A stretch of 64,000 bases of DNA from Sulfitobacter dubius (GTDB taxonomy: Bacteria; Pseudomonadota; Alphaproteobacteria; Rhodobacterales; Rhodobacteraceae): assembly GCF_900113435.1 (NCBI RefSeq), contig NZ_FOPG01000002.1, forward strand, positions 1 through 64,000, in the 5' to 3' direction. The notes under the pieces are model-generated. The model was not told where the DNA came from, did not search any database, and saw nothing but the letters and a program-made list of their open reading frames with translations. Both the position numbers and the translations under genes were made by a program. Shown in pieces: positions 19,155-28,142 of this stretch (positions within the stretch are counted from its first letter, which is position 1; each line of letters opens with the position of its first letter).

Positions 19155-19174
19155 GCATTAGCCAACGGCATCAA

Positions 19175-20113
19175 CTAACCACCGAAAGTCACCTTCGCAT
19201 CCAGCGGCATTTCCCGAAGGAAGGTTTCATCCACCCCAACGATATTCACTGATGCGGAACGGTCCACCGCAGCGATCAAGGCAAAGCTCTTGTCAGGATA
19301 GCGCCCCGCCATCAGCAAGCGTTTATAGGCCAAAGGCACGGGGGCTCCTCCCTCTTCTCGCGGGATCTGAGTGACCACTTCGTCCAGGCGAACGCCATAG
19401 GTCGCCTCAACCTCACGGAAGGGGAAGTTCAACATATTCTCAAACTCCGGCCCGCCGGGAAACAGCTTAAGCGGCCGCCCGATGCTGCTGCGCGCGTTAC
19501 TCCAGCCCCACCACTGCGTGTAAAACGACTTCTCCCCCACCTCGGTACAAATCCAGCCGTTGGGCGAATCGCGGTAGACCAGCATGTAGGGGCGCATGGC
19601 GCGGAATGCTTCGCTTTCCAGTTCCCCTTGGCTCTGTGTCCAAGCCTGAAGCGCGGCTTGCAACATCGGTGACCCACCGTCCCAGATCAGCGACAATGGC
19701 TGCTGTTGCTGGTGAAAGCACCAACCGTTCGGCTCTTCATGAGACAGACGCAGCATTCCATCGGCATGGCGGGTTTTACCATCTAGCCACAGCTTGCCTC
19801 GATCAAGGATATCGCGTGCTTCCGGCAGCGCCTCTATCCCGACTTTCGTCAGAGAATAGCGCCGGTTCTCGATCGAAAAGAGCGCCGCGCCCATTGTGTC
19901 TTCCAGTTGTTGAATATGCCGCCGAACCGTCTGACGCGTGCTGGACAATTGTGCGACCGCATGGCTCAGATTCAAGGTGCTCGCCAGCGTTACAAACGAG
20001 CGGATCATTTCGAACAAAAGCGCCGGCGTGGGCTCTTTTTGCCGGGGCTTTGGCGCAGCGTCGACCGGCGCAATATCGGACATATGTTGGTTCATAGGCA
20101 AAGCATGGTACAT
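19175..20113 (-). CDS. LysR-type winged-helix protein with atypical C-terminal domain
   Basis: A 312-residue protein. Residues about 34-95 look like a LysR-family winged helix (SFVTLASTLNLSHAVAQLS, RRHIQQLEDTMGAALF, then RYSLTKVGIEALPEA). The remaining 215 residues do not look like the periplasmic-binding-like LysR effector domain; they contain Trp-rich segments such as FYTQWWGWSNARSS. The start is uncertain: ATGs at 20113, 20095 and 20083 all lack a strong ribosome-binding site. It is convergent with pckA. Probably a DNA-binding regulator; target and ligand unknown. Confidence 0.75.
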   Translation of the reverse strand: MYHALPMNQHMSDIAPVDAAPKPRQKEPTPALLFEMIRSFVTLASTLNLSHAVAQLSSTRQTVRRHIQQLEDTMGAALFSIENRRYSLTKVGIEALPEARDILDRGKLWLDGKTRHADGMLRLSHEEPNGWCFHQQQQPLSLIWDGGSPMLQAALQAWTQSQGELESEAFRAMRPYMLVYRDSPNGWICTEVGEKSFYTQWWGWSNARSSIGRPLKLFPGGPEFENMLNFPFREVEATYGVRLDEVVTQIPREEGGAPVPLAYKRLLMAGRYPDKSFALIAAVDRSASVNIVGVDETFLREMPLDAKVTFGG

Positions 20114-20247
20114 GAATCACCCAACAACGCAACATAATCCATCCACCTAAGGTAAATTGGTTAACACAATTGGGTCAGAACTAGGCAATTGATCCTCAAT
20201 ACATTGACGGTAGTGAATGTAATGCACTCAACCTGAGGTATTTACCC

Positions 20248-20604
20248 ATGTCCCATCCTGTAGACATTCACGTTGGTCGGCGACTCAAGCAAGCCCGCAC
20301 CCTGCGGCGGCAGTCCCAAACCGACGTTGCGCGTGAACTTAAACTCTCGTTTCAGCAAATCCAAAAGTATGAAATCGGCTCCAACCGGATCGCCGCCAGC
20401 CGCCTGCATGAGCTGGCTCGGATACTCGAAGTCACCCCCGGATATTTCTTTGAAGGGCTTGATGATGATACGCCAGAGACCAAGAATGACCCGGCGCTCG
20501 ATATCGTAAACGCGATTGGCTCCATCAAGGATGACAACGTAAGAGCCCGTATTCTAACGTTTATTGAAGACGTGTCAGGCGTTACGGTCGCCCGCCGGGG
20601 CTGA
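20248..20604 (+). CDS. XRE-family helix-turn-helix regulator
   Basis: A 118-residue protein with an N-terminal Cro/C1-type helix-turn-helix (VGRRLKQARTLRRQSQTDVAREL and SFQQIQKYEIGSNRI, about 9-48) and a C-terminal helical tail. The FQQIQKYE recognition region matches a family of small alphaproteobacterial XRE regulators. It lies between a divergently placed LysR-like gene and convergent smc, as a single gene. The AT-rich region before it, with repeated CAATTG, is a candidate for autoregulation, but no operator can be defined. Confidence 0.88.
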   Translation: MSHPVDIHVGRRLKQARTLRRQSQTDVARELKLSFQQIQKYEIGSNRIAASRLHELARILEVTPGYFFEGLDDDTPETKNDPALDIVNAIGSIKDDNVRARILTFIEDVSGVTVARRG

Positions 20605-20721
20605 TGGCTGCTGCCGCTTCTCGCGCCGACGCACCCGCCGAAGGCGGCAACGAAAGGCGCAGGTTTCACGGCAGGCAGCAGTCACCAAAGCAACAACTCC
20701 GGTGTTCGCTTCGAAGCGGCT

Positions 20722-23700
20722 TCACGCCACCAGCGTTTCAGCTTTCTTAAGGTCGACGGAGACCAACTGGCTCACACCCTGTTCTGCCATGGTTACCCCA
20801 AAGAGCCGATCCATCCGCGCCATCGTTACCGCGTGGTGCGTGATGATGAGGAAGCGCGTGTCGGTCTGACGGCACATCTCGTCCAAGAGGTCACAGAATC
20901 TGGTCACATTTGCGTCATCAAGCGGCGCATCGACCTCATCCAGCACACAGATCGGCGCTGGATTCGCGAGGAACACGGCAAAGATCAGTGCCATCGCGGT
21001 CAATGTCTGCTCCCCACCCGACAGGAGGCTCAGCGTGCTGAGCTTCTTACCCGGAGGCTGGCACATGATCTCCAGCCCGGCTTCCAGCGGATCATCACTT
21101 TCGACCATCACAAGGTTCGCTTCGCCACCACCGAAGAGATGGGTGAACAACATCGAGAAGTTCGCGTTCACTTGTTCGAAGGCCGTCAGTAGCCTTTCCC
21201 GCCCTTCGCGGTTCAGCCCGGCGATACCGCTTCGCAGGGTCTTGATCGCCTCTTCCAGATCGGCCTTCTCGGCCAGAAGCGCGTCATGCTCTTCGCGAAC
21301 CTCTTTCGCGTCATCCTCAGCGCGCAGGTTCACCGCCCCCAGCGAATCCCGCTGGCGTTTGTGGCGGTTTACTTCCTCTTCCAATGCTTCGGCTTGGAGG
21401 TGCTGCTCCGTACCTAGGTCAAGCGCATCACGTAGTGCTTCGGGGGCAACCTGCCGCTCGTCCTGAATGCGTTCAGCGGCGTGCGACACAGTTTCACGGG
21501 CGGCATCGCTGCGCGCTTCGGCCCGCGCACGGGCTTCACGCGCGTCCGAGGCCTGACGTTCAGCGTCACGCTCAGCTTCTGTCGCAGCCTTTAGCGCATT
21601 CTCCGCAGCGCCCAGCGTTTCTACCGCACGGGTACGGCGCGTTTCGGCAGCCGTGATCGCGCCCATGAGCTCTTCGCGCTTGGCCGCAATCTCTGCGGGA
21701 GCGGCGCTTGCTTGTGAAAGTTCCGCCTCCGAGGCGGTCTTGCGCTCGACCAATTCCGCCGTTCGCTTGCCTGCGGTCTCTAGCCGGTGCCGCCAACCGC
21801 TTATCTCTTTCGTCACTTCCTGCGCGCGCCGGACCCGGGATTCGCCCTCTCGGCGCAACTCATCATGAGCAGAGCGGCGCGACATCATGGTGATCCGCGA
21901 AGCTTCGACCGCCATGCGAATATCTTCGACCATAGCGCGCGCGGCAGAAAGGTCGTCCAACCCTTCCAGAGTACGCTCGGCGTCGAGTACTTCTGCGCGG
22001 GCGGCGATCGCGGCCTCCTCGTGGCGTTTCACCGCAAGGCCGAGGGATTCCAATCGGCTTTGGGCAAGATTTCGATCTGCCTCTGCACGGCTCAGCGCGC
22101 GGCCTGCATCAGCGACCTGCCTGTCCGCATCGCGCCGCGCCTCACGGGCACGCTTGTCGGCGTCGGCCTGCTCTGCCAATTGACGCTGTAATGTCTCATG
22201 AGCCGCCCGCGCGCCATCGGCACGTTGGCTTGCTTCCTCTAATGCCTGTTTCAATACTTCAAGCCGGTTCAACTGCTGCAGGCGCAGGGCCGCTGCCGAT
22301 GGCGCGTCTTCGGCCCAAGCGCGGAAGCCGTCCCACCGCCAAAGATCACCCTCGGGCGAAACCAAACGCTGCCCCGGCAACAACTGCGCCTGAAGCTGCG
22401 TACCCGCATCGGGATCGACGAGTCCGATCTGGCTCATACGGCGTTCAAGCACCTCAGGCACGGACACATGCTGCGTCAGCGGGGTCACCCCCCCGGGCAG
22501 CGGTTGCGCCTCCAGATACCCCGGCAGCACCGACCAGCCGGAAGGCCCATCCGCATCAACCTCAGGCGCGCGCAAATCGTCTGCCAAAGCAGCCCCAAGC
22601 GCTTTCTCAAAGCCATGTTCAACCTGCAACCGATCAAGGATCTGCCCGCCCTCGGCGGTATCGCGTTCCACCAACTTCGCCAGCGCCCCAGCTTCCGCCC
22701 GCAAGGCGTTGGTTTCGCCCTCCGCCTCTGACCGCTCTGCCCGCGCGTCGGCTTCGCGCGATTGCGTATCGGCGCGGGCTTCCTCGGCGGCCAAAAGGGC
22801 GGCATCCGCGGCCGCGGCGGCATCGACGGCCGCCACCTCTGCCTTCTGCGCCGTTGCGAAATCTAACCCGGCCTGATCGAGCGTCGCTTGGCTTTGGGCC
22901 ACTGCATCGCGGGCTTTGGCGGCCTCTGCTTCCGATTTTTGTAGGGTCTTTCGGCTGTCCTGAAGCAAACGTTCCGCCGAACTGTGACGCGCTGACAACC
23001 GGGCGACATCTTCGGTTTGTTGGGCCAAATCCCCCTCGCGGATTTGCAACACGGAAGAGGCCTCACGCGCGGCCTCTCCGGCAGCTTCTAGCGCCTTGTC
23101 ATGCCCTTCGCCCGCCTTGGCCAATTCCCGCGCTTCCAATTCGAGACGTTCAATCGTTTCCTCGGCGTCGCGGTTCAACCCACCTTCGCGGTCGATATCG
23201 CGGGTCAGTTGCGTGATCCGCCCGGATAGCGTTTCGATTAACGCAGCAGCGCGGGATTCCTGTTCGGTCAATGTGTCGCGTTGCGTGGTAAGGCGTTGAA
23301 GAACGGCAGCAGAGATCGCCTCTTCTTCGCGCAAAGCGGGCAAAGCGGCTTCTGCCTCTTCGCGCCCTTTGGCGATCTGGCGCACCTGCGCTTCGGCCTC
23401 GGCCGCGGACGCGACGCGGGCCCGCAATTCCTCTTCGGATTTGCCGCGTGCATCCTCCGCTTCGCGCCAACGGTGGTAAAGTAGCAGCCCCTCGGCACGG
23501 CGCAGTGCTTCGCCGATTTCGCGATAGCGCGCGGCTTGGCGGGCTTGGCGGGCCAGCGTGGCCAATTGGGCAGCAAGCTGTTCGATCACGTCATCGACAC
23601 GAGCAAGGTTCTGTTCTGCGCCATTCAACTTCAATTCGGCTTCATGCCGGCGTTGATAAAGCCCAGAAATCCCAGCCGCCTCTTCCAAAATACGGCGACG

Positions 23701-24177
23701 GCTTTTGGGCTTGGCATTGATCAATTCAGCAATCTGCCCCTGTCGCACCAGCGCAGGGCTATGGGCGCCGGTGGACGCATCGGCGAAAAGCATTTGCACA
23801 TCACGCGCCCGCACGTCTTTGCCATTCACCTTATAGGCACTGCCCACATCGCGGGTGATGCGGCGCACGATCTCTAGTGCGTCTTGTTCGTTAAAGCCCG
23901 CAGGCGCCAACCGATCGCTGTTATCCAAATGCAGCGAGACTTCGGCAAAATTGCGCGCCGGGCGCGAGGCGGCCCCGGCAAAGATCACATCTTCCATACC
24001 ACCGCCACGCATTGCGGTCGGGCGGTTTTCACCCATGACCCACCGCAGTGCTTCAAGCAGGTTGGATTTGCCACAGCCGTTCGGCCCCACAACGCCCGTC
24101 AGCCCGTCAGAGATGACGAGGTCGGTCGGGTCCACGAAGCTTTTGAAGCCGGTCAGTCTGAGTTTGGAAAAGCGCAA
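20722..24177 (-). CDS. smc: Chromosome segregation protein SMC
   Basis: A 1151-residue SMC ATPase that condenses and segregates the chromosome with ScpA and ScpB. The N-terminal Walker A is GPNGCGKS (31-38). Two long Ala/Glu/Arg-rich coiled coils flank a hinge near the middle (about 500-640). The C-terminal head has the LSGGEQTLTAMAL signature and the Walker B CVLDEVDAPLDDANV. Length and order match full-length bacterial SMC, with no break. scpA and scpB are not in the window. Confidence 0.97.
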   Translation of the reverse strand: MRFSKLRLTGFKSFVDPTDLVISDGLTGVVGPNGCGKSNLLEALRWVMGENRPTAMRGGGMEDVIFAGAASRPARNFAEVSLHLDNSDRLAPAGFNEQDALEIVRRITRDVGSAYKVNGKDVRARDVQMLFADASTGAHSPALVRQGQIAELINAKPKSRRRILEEAAGISGLYQRRHEAELKLNGAEQNLARVDDVIEQLAAQLATLARQARQAARYREIGEALRRAEGLLLYHRWREAEDARGKSEEELRARVASAAEAEAQVRQIAKGREEAEAALPALREEEAISAAVLQRLTTQRDTLTEQESRAAALIETLSGRITQLTRDIDREGGLNRDAEETIERLELEARELAKAGEGHDKALEAAGEAAREASSVLQIREGDLAQQTEDVARLSARHSSAERLLQDSRKTLQKSEAEAAKARDAVAQSQATLDQAGLDFATAQKAEVAAVDAAAAADAALLAAEEARADTQSREADARAERSEAEGETNALRAEAGALAKLVERDTAEGGQILDRLQVEHGFEKALGAALADDLRAPEVDADGPSGWSVLPGYLEAQPLPGGVTPLTQHVSVPEVLERRMSQIGLVDPDAGTQLQAQLLPGQRLVSPEGDLWRWDGFRAWAEDAPSAAALRLQQLNRLEVLKQALEEASQRADGARAAHETLQRQLAEQADADKRAREARRDADRQVADAGRALSRAEADRNLAQSRLESLGLAVKRHEEAAIAARAEVLDAERTLEGLDDLSAARAMVEDIRMAVEASRITMMSRRSAHDELRREGESRVRRAQEVTKEISGWRHRLETAGKRTAELVERKTASEAELSQASAAPAEIAAKREELMGAITAAETRRTRAVETLGAAENALKAATEAERDAERQASDAREARARAEARSDAARETVSHAAERIQDERQVAPEALRDALDLGTEQHLQAEALEEEVNRHKRQRDSLGAVNLRAEDDAKEVREEHDALLAEKADLEEAIKTLRSGIAGLNREGRERLLTAFEQVNANFSMLFTHLFGGGEANLVMVESDDPLEAGLEIMCQPPGKKLSTLSLLSGGEQTLTAMALIFAVFLANPAPICVLDEVDAPLDDANVTRFCDLLDEMCRQTDTRFLIITHHAVTMARMDRLFGVTMAEQGVSQLVSVDLKKAETLVA

Positions 24178-24278
24178 GTTAGCCCTGCCGTAATTGATTC
24201 TTACCTGAGCGGCGAACTTGCCGTTTTGGGAGGGTCCGAGTCAATCAAAAGCCCCAAGGGAAGGGGGGCAATGAGCGG

Positions 24279-24287
24279 TTATCCACA
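24279..24287 (+). promoter_or_regulatory. Single consensus DnaA box upstream of smc
   Basis: TTATCCACA, an exact match to the strongest E. coli DnaA-binding site, lies about 100 bases upstream of the smc start. Only one perfect copy was noticed, so this is not an origin. It may be chance, or it may link smc transcription to DnaA. Confidence 0.35.
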
Positions 24288-24336
24288 AGATATTGTCGTC
24301 GCGATCAGACGTAGGCCGTCCAAACCGAGCTAGGGC

Positions 24337-24627
24337 CTAATCACAGTCCAACACACCAATTGCCAATGCCTGATCGCCCAGCACCTCTTTGACATCGCAA
24401 CCGCTGGCTAGGGCCATTGCCCGGCCTGCCCGCCCCCGGATCGGACCAAACCGCGGGGCATATTGCGCGTTGACGCGCATCGCCTCTGCCCGTTCGCCAC
24501 GGATCCGCACGTCAAAAACCGATCCATCAACCGTGACCTGTTGGGCGGCTACGCCGCGAAAATCCCGGCTGGGTGCATTGCAGGCCGTCAGCCAGATAGG
24601 CATCGTGATGAACAAGAAGAACCGCAT
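24337..24627 (-). CDS. Small predicted lipoprotein
   Basis: A 96-residue protein with an N-terminal signal ending in a lipobox-like LTAC (Cys about residue 16), so it is probably an envelope lipoprotein. The mature region is rich in Arg, Ala and Gly and has a second Cys pair near the C-terminus (SGCDVKEVL and VLDCD) that could form a disulfide. It starts about 50 bases downstream of the F0 operon terminator and ends about 160 bases before smc on the same strand. I do not recognise the family. Confidence 0.7.
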   Translation of the reverse strand: MRFFLFITMPIWLTACNAPSRDFRGVAAQQVTVDGSVFDVRIRGERAEAMRVNAQYAPRFGPIRGRAGRAMALASGCDVKEVLGDQALAIGVLDCD

Positions 24628-24672
24628 GGCTTTAGCCTGCAGTTAGAGGGTTAATAAAACCCTACCATCTAA

Positions 24673-24702
24673 CGAAAAAAGCCCCGGTGAAACCGGGGCT
24701 TT
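24673..24702 (-). terminator. Terminator of the F0 ATP synthase operon
   Basis: On the minus strand AAAGCCCCGGT-TTC-ACCGGGGCTTT forms a 10-11 bp stem followed by a T-run (complement of 24673-24680). It lies about 20 bases after the stop of the last F0 gene. Confidence 0.93.
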
Positions 24703-24724
24703 CAAAATTCGATGGGGCGCTGGC

Positions 24725-25297
24725 CTAGTGCAGCTTGGCTTCGACTTGGGCGATGCCATCGTCGATCAGCTTGTTGCCCTGTGCGGCGGTCATCTGCTTG
24801 GCGATCACGTCGCGGGCAGCGGCCACAGCAATGGTCACGGCTTGATCGCGGACTTCCTTCACAGCGGCGGCCTCGGCCGAGCTGATCTGGTCCTTCGCGG
24901 CGGCCATGCGACGCTCAAGCGATTTGGCCATATCCGCCCGTGCCTGTTCGGCAGCAAGACGGGCGTCTTCCTTGGCAGAAGACACGATACGGTCCGCTTG
25001 GTCCTGCACCTCTTTCTGCTTGCGCTCATAGGAAGCGAGCAAAGTCTGCGCTTCTTCACGCAGGGCGCGGGCTTCTTCCAACTCGGTCTTGATGCCGTCG
25101 GCGCGTTTGTCGAGCATGCCGATCAACAGCGTCGGCACCTTGAAATAAATCAGGATCCCGAGGAACAGCAGGAAGGCCAGCAGCACGATGAAGTCCGTGT
25201 TGCGCAGCGAGAAGAAAGGTCCGGTGGCCGCAAAAGCAGGCGAAGCCACCATGCCAGCGAGCAGGGTCGAAAGTGTCAGGCGCATGGATTTGGTCAT
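24725..25297 (-). CDS. atpF: ATP synthase F0 subunit b
   Basis: A 190-residue peripheral-stalk subunit. A cleavable-looking N-terminal segment (TLLAGMVASPAFA) is followed by one membrane helix (about 37-56, FIVLLAFLLFLGILIYF) and a long charged coiled coil rich in Glu, Lys, Ala and Arg. It starts 3 bases after the b' gene and is the last gene of the operon. The b and b' pair forms a heterodimeric stator, as in photosynthetic bacteria and many alphaproteobacteria. Confidence 0.93.
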   Translation of the reverse strand: MTKSMRLTLSTLLAGMVASPAFAATGPFFSLRNTDFIVLLAFLLFLGILIYFKVPTLLIGMLDKRADGIKTELEEARALREEAQTLLASYERKQKEVQDQADRIVSSAKEDARLAAEQARADMAKSLERRMAAAKDQISSAEAAAVKEVRDQAVTIAVAAARDVIAKQMTAAQGNKLIDDGIAQVEAKLH

Positions 25298-25300
25298 GGC

Positions 25301-25858
25301 TTATCCTTTCATCCGCGCATCGACGGCGGCATCAACGGTTGTAGCATCTGCCGTGCCACCAAGGGCGGCGACAAGCGCTTCTGCGGTGTCCTTGGCAACG
25401 GCTTGTACGTTGTCCATGGCGCCCGCGCGAATTTCGGCGATGGCTTTTTCCGATTCCGCCACTTGCGCGGCAATCTCGGCATCGGCCTTGGACATTTCGG
25501 CATCCAGATCAGCCTGCATGTCCGCTTTGGCTTGGGCCACGATCTGCTGTGCCTCAGCACGGGCGTCGATCAGGGCCTTGTCATAGGCGGCTTCGGCTTC
25601 CTGTGCCTTGACCTTCAGGTCTTCGGCAGCCGCGATGTCATTGGTGATGGTCCCTTGGCGCTCGGCCAGAACCGCACCGATACGAGGCAGAGCCACGCGC
25701 GACAGGATCAGGTAGGTGGCGATCAGCGCGAGGATCAGCCAGAAAATCTGGTTGCCCCAGTGATCGAAGTTCAGCTGCGGCATGCCCGGCGTTTCGGCAG
25801 CATGGGTCGCAATGCCGGTCGCGTCGGCCAGCCCGTCGCTGGTTGTTACAGTTGCCAT
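25301..25858 (-). CDS. ATP synthase F0 subunit b'
   Basis: A 185-residue second b-type stator subunit. A hydrophilic N-terminus is followed by one membrane helix (about 33-52, [17 protein letters not shown]), the conserved [14 protein letters not shown] segment and a coiled coil. It is distinct from the neighbouring subunit b by having no signal-like N-terminus. It sits between atpE (90-base gap) and atpF. Confidence 0.93.
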   Translation of the reverse strand: MATVTTSDGLADATGIATHAAETPGMPQLNFDHWGNQIFWLILALIATYLILSRVALPRIGAVLAERQGTITNDIAAAEDLKVKAQEAEAAYDKALIDARAEAQQIVAQAKADMQADLDAEMSKADAEIAAQVAESEKAIAEIRAGAMDNVQAVAKDTAEALVAALGGTADATTVDAAVDARMKG

Positions 25859-25948
25859 CGTGGCTTCTCCTTGGAAACTTTGCCGTTACAGCCGGGCAGA
25901 CACGGCGATGCGCGCCTGCCCGCTCGTAAGGATTACAGTTCCGAGAGC

Positions 25949-26173
25949 TTAGACAGCGAACATCAGCAGCAGAGCGACGAGGAACGAGAAGATCCCCAGA
26001 GCTTCTGCAAACGCGATGCCGATGAACAGGGTCGCTGTCTGGCTTGCGGCTGCCGATGGGTTGCGCAGTGCGCCGGACAGGAAGTTGGCGGCAACGTTGC
26101 CGACACCCAGGGCTGCGATGCCTGTGCCGAGACCTGCGATGCCTGCGCCGATATGTGCGAGTTGACCTTCCAT
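25949..26173 (-). CDS. atpE: ATP synthase F0 subunit c
   Basis: A 74-residue c-ring subunit with two membrane helices joined by the polar RNP loop (37-39). The proton-binding carboxylate is Glu57 in AFAEALGIF. The glycine-rich first helix ([17 protein letters not shown]) is typical. Nothing suggests Na+ specificity. A 64-base gap separates it from atpB, consistent with a separate strong ribosome-binding site for this high-copy subunit. Confidence 0.97.
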   Translation of the reverse strand: MEGQLAHIGAGIAGLGTGIAALGVGNVAANFLSGALRNPSAAASQTATLFIGIAFAEALGIFSFLVALLLMFAV

Positions 26174-26237
26174 TGGGGTATCTCCTTACGATTGGAAGTT
26201 AAAACTTTGACGGGAAGCCCCGCCGTTGTTGGGGTTG

Positions 26238-26999
26238 TTAGTGTGCGGGGTGCAGCGCGTCCTTGAGGTACACGCATGTCAGGATGGTAAAGACATAGGC
26301 CTGGATAAAGGCCACCAGCACTTCGAGACCGTACATCGCGGTAATCGCGAGCACCGACACCGGAGAGATCACTGCGATGGCAGCGAAACCGGCGAAAACT
26401 TTGATAACCGCGTGGCCCGCCATGACGTTACCAGCCAGACGAATGGAGTGGCTTACCGGGCGCACGAAGTAGCTGATCAATTCGATGATCGCCAGCACCG
26501 GGCGCAGCGCCAGAGGGGCAGAAGACACCCAGAAGAGGCTCAGGAACGCTGCGCCGTTCTTGACGAAGCCCACGACGGTCACGGTGATGAACACGGCCAG
26601 CGCCAGCACCACGGTCACCGAGAAATGCGCGGTGGGGGTAAAGGCTGTTGGGATCAGGCCGAGGAAGTTGGCCATCACGATGAACATGAACAGGGTCATG
26701 ATATAGGGGAAGAACTTCAGCCCCTCTTTGCCGCAGATGTCCTCGACCATCTTGTGGATGAAGCCGTAAGCCAACTCAGCAACCGATTGCATCCGGCCCG
26801 GAACGACCGAGCGGCGCGCGCTGCCCAGAACGAGCATCGCGAAAGTGGCCAGAACCGCCAGCGCCATCCAGAAGGTCGCGTTGGTGATGGTGTACCAAGC
26901 AACGGAAGCATCATCGCTAAAGAGCGGCGATACGATGAACTGGTCCATCGGGTGGAATTCCAGACCGCCTGTTTCAGCGCCGTTTGTCTCTGTTGCCAT
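26238..26999 (-). CDS. atpB: ATP synthase F0 subunit a
   Basis: A 253-residue polytopic a subunit that forms the proton half-channels beside the c-ring. The essential arginine lies in [12 protein letters not shown] near residue 168, and the C-terminal helix motif [18 protein letters not shown] is conserved. It starts one base after the atpI stop. The first F0 structural gene of the operon. Confidence 0.96.
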   Translation of the reverse strand: MATETNGAETGGLEFHPMDQFIVSPLFSDDASVAWYTITNATFWMALAVLATFAMLVLGSARRSVVPGRMQSVAELAYGFIHKMVEDICGKEGLKFFPYIMTLFMFIVMANFLGLIPTAFTPTAHFSVTVVLALAVFITVTVVGFVKNGAAFLSLFWVSSAPLALRPVLAIIELISYFVRPVSHSIRLAGNVMAGHAVIKVFAGFAAIAVISPVSVLAITAMYGLEVLVAFIQAYVFTILTCVYLKDALHPAH

Positions 27000-27000
27000 C

Positions 27001-27351
27001 TCAGGCTCCCTCGTCCTTGCCCGAATGGGGCGTATCCTGTTCGGCCGGTTCGGCCTGTTGTTTGCCCTGGATTTCCTCAGCGGTGCGGAGCATCGTCTTC
27101 ACCCCCGCCGCAAGGCCCAGCATTACAAATAGCACCATGAAGATGGGCAGCGTGCCAAAGAGCACATCAAGCCCGTATCCGATGCCGAAACCGATCCCGA
27201 GACCGGCCACAAGTTCGATCACCATCCGCCAAGCCATATTGGCCTGAGAATAATGCTCATCCGCTCGGGGCTTGGGTGCGCCGCGCTGCTTCGCAGCCGC
27301 CAGTCTGGCCTCAAGCTGCTCCATCTGCTGCCGTTGGTCCGGGCTGGTCAC
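27001..27351 (-). CDS. atpI: ATP synthase assembly/accessory protein AtpI
   Basis: A 116-residue protein with a charged N-terminus, two membrane helices (about 45-63 and 70-88) containing [18 protein letters not shown], and a hydrophilic tail. This matches AtpI-type proteins that help assemble the c-ring. The start is a GTG preceded by AAGGGG. It is the first gene of the F0 operon; F1 genes (atpHAGDC) are not in the window. Confidence 0.9.
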   Translation of the reverse strand: MTSPDQRQQMEQLEARLAAAKQRGAPKPRADEHYSQANMAWRMVIELVAGLGIGFGIGYGLDVLFGTLPIFMVLFVMLGLAAGVKTMLRTAEEIQGKQQAEPAEQDTPHSGKDEGA

Positions 27352-27591
27352 ACCAAAATCCCCTTAGGAATATCTGCTGCGGTGCTACTGTCAGGGCGGG
27401 TTAGAGTCAACAACCTTGGGCGCCGCAGGTTTTTCCGCCTTTACAGTAGGTTAGCCGTAGCGAGATGTTGGCGCCCTTGAAACAGCGCCGGCAAATCCCA
27501 GTGAAACCGCGCCGGATGCTTATTCAACCCGGTGGTTAAGTTAGCCGCAATGGCCGCTTTCCCACCCCCGCGCCCCGCGCTATGCAGGCAC

Positions 27592-27948
27592 ATGACCCAA
27601 GACTTAGATCAGGTATTTGCCGCCCTTGCGGACCCCACCCGCCGCGCCATCCTCGCGATGCTGCTGGAGGATGATATGGCCGTGACCGATGTGGCCGAGC
27701 CGTTCGAGATGTCGCTGGCCGCGATCTCGAAACATCTGGGCGTGCTGACGGCGGCAGGGCTGATCAGTCAGGAAAAGCGGGGGCGTGTGAAGTGGTGCAA
27801 ACTGGAACCGGATGCCTTGCGGAATGCGTCGGTCTGGATGCAGGGGTTCGGGCAGTTTGAACCGGTGAACCTTGATGCCTTCGAGCGATTTCTGGAAATC
27901 GAACTGCCTGAGACTGCGGAAGGCGTGACGCGCTCAGGGTCTGAGTAG
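27592..27948 (+). CDS. ArsR-family transcriptional regulator
   Basis: A 118-residue winged-helix regulator. The motifs FAALADPTRRAILAML, VTDVAEPFEMSLAAISKHLGVLTAAGLI and EKRGRVKWCKL match the metal-independent ArsR/SdpR-like subgroup that often sits next to SRPBCC-domain genes. No metal-binding CxC is present. The ATG at 27592 is chosen because the family starts directly before the DLDQVFAALADPTRR helix. The usual SRPBCC partner is not adjacent, so its target is unknown. Confidence 0.9.
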   Translation: MTQDLDQVFAALADPTRRAILAMLLEDDMAVTDVAEPFEMSLAAISKHLGVLTAAGLISQEKRGRVKWCKLEPDALRNASVWMQGFGQFEPVNLDAFERFLEIELPETAEGVTRSGSE

Positions 27949-27955
27949 AGAGAGT

Positions 27956-27997
27956 GATCCCCCCTTGCCACGAGGTAAATAAGACAAGGGGAGGATC
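27956..27997. terminator. Long inverted repeat between convergent genes
   Basis: GATCCCCCCTTG (27956-27967) pairs with CAAGGGGAGGATC (27985-27997) with one bulged base and a 17-base loop. It separates the ArsR gene from the convergent 25-codon gene. There is no U-tract, so termination is inferred from position. Confidence 0.5.
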
Positions 27998-28006
27998 AAT
28001 CGACGG

Positions 28007-28084
28007 TCAGATGACGCCGAATGCAAAACGCAAAATAGCCAATACCACTACGATCAACCCGATCAGGTAAATAATACTACGCAT
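28007..28084 (-). CDS. 25-residue single-helix membrane peptide
   Basis: A 25-codon open frame begins MRSIIYLIGLIVVVLAILRF and ends FGVI. It is almost entirely one membrane helix, with a positive charge near each end. AAGGA lies eight bases before the ATG on the minus strand, an ideal ribosome-binding site. I recall similar very short peptides in Rhodobacteraceae genomes, but cannot verify that here. It stands downstream of the EamA transporter gene with a 58-base gap, so it could be co-transcribed with it. Function unknown. Confidence 0.6.
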   Translation of the reverse strand: MRSIIYLIGLIVVVLAILRFAFGVI

Positions 28085-28142
28085 GGTTGTGTCCTTCACT
28101 TTGATTTCACGCCCCAACGCGGGATCACGCGCTCCGGTTCCA

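Noticed and set aside
24271-24333. A 20-codon frame preceded by a very strong GGAAGGGGGG ribosome-binding-like run.
   Set aside because: The peptide is too short and basic, and the purine run may be chance; it also contains the DnaA box, which is a better explanation for conservation.
27001-27351. Frameshift or split in the F0 operon because F1 genes are missing.
   Set aside because: Separate F0 and F1 operons are normal in Rhodobacteraceae; the F0 set is intact.
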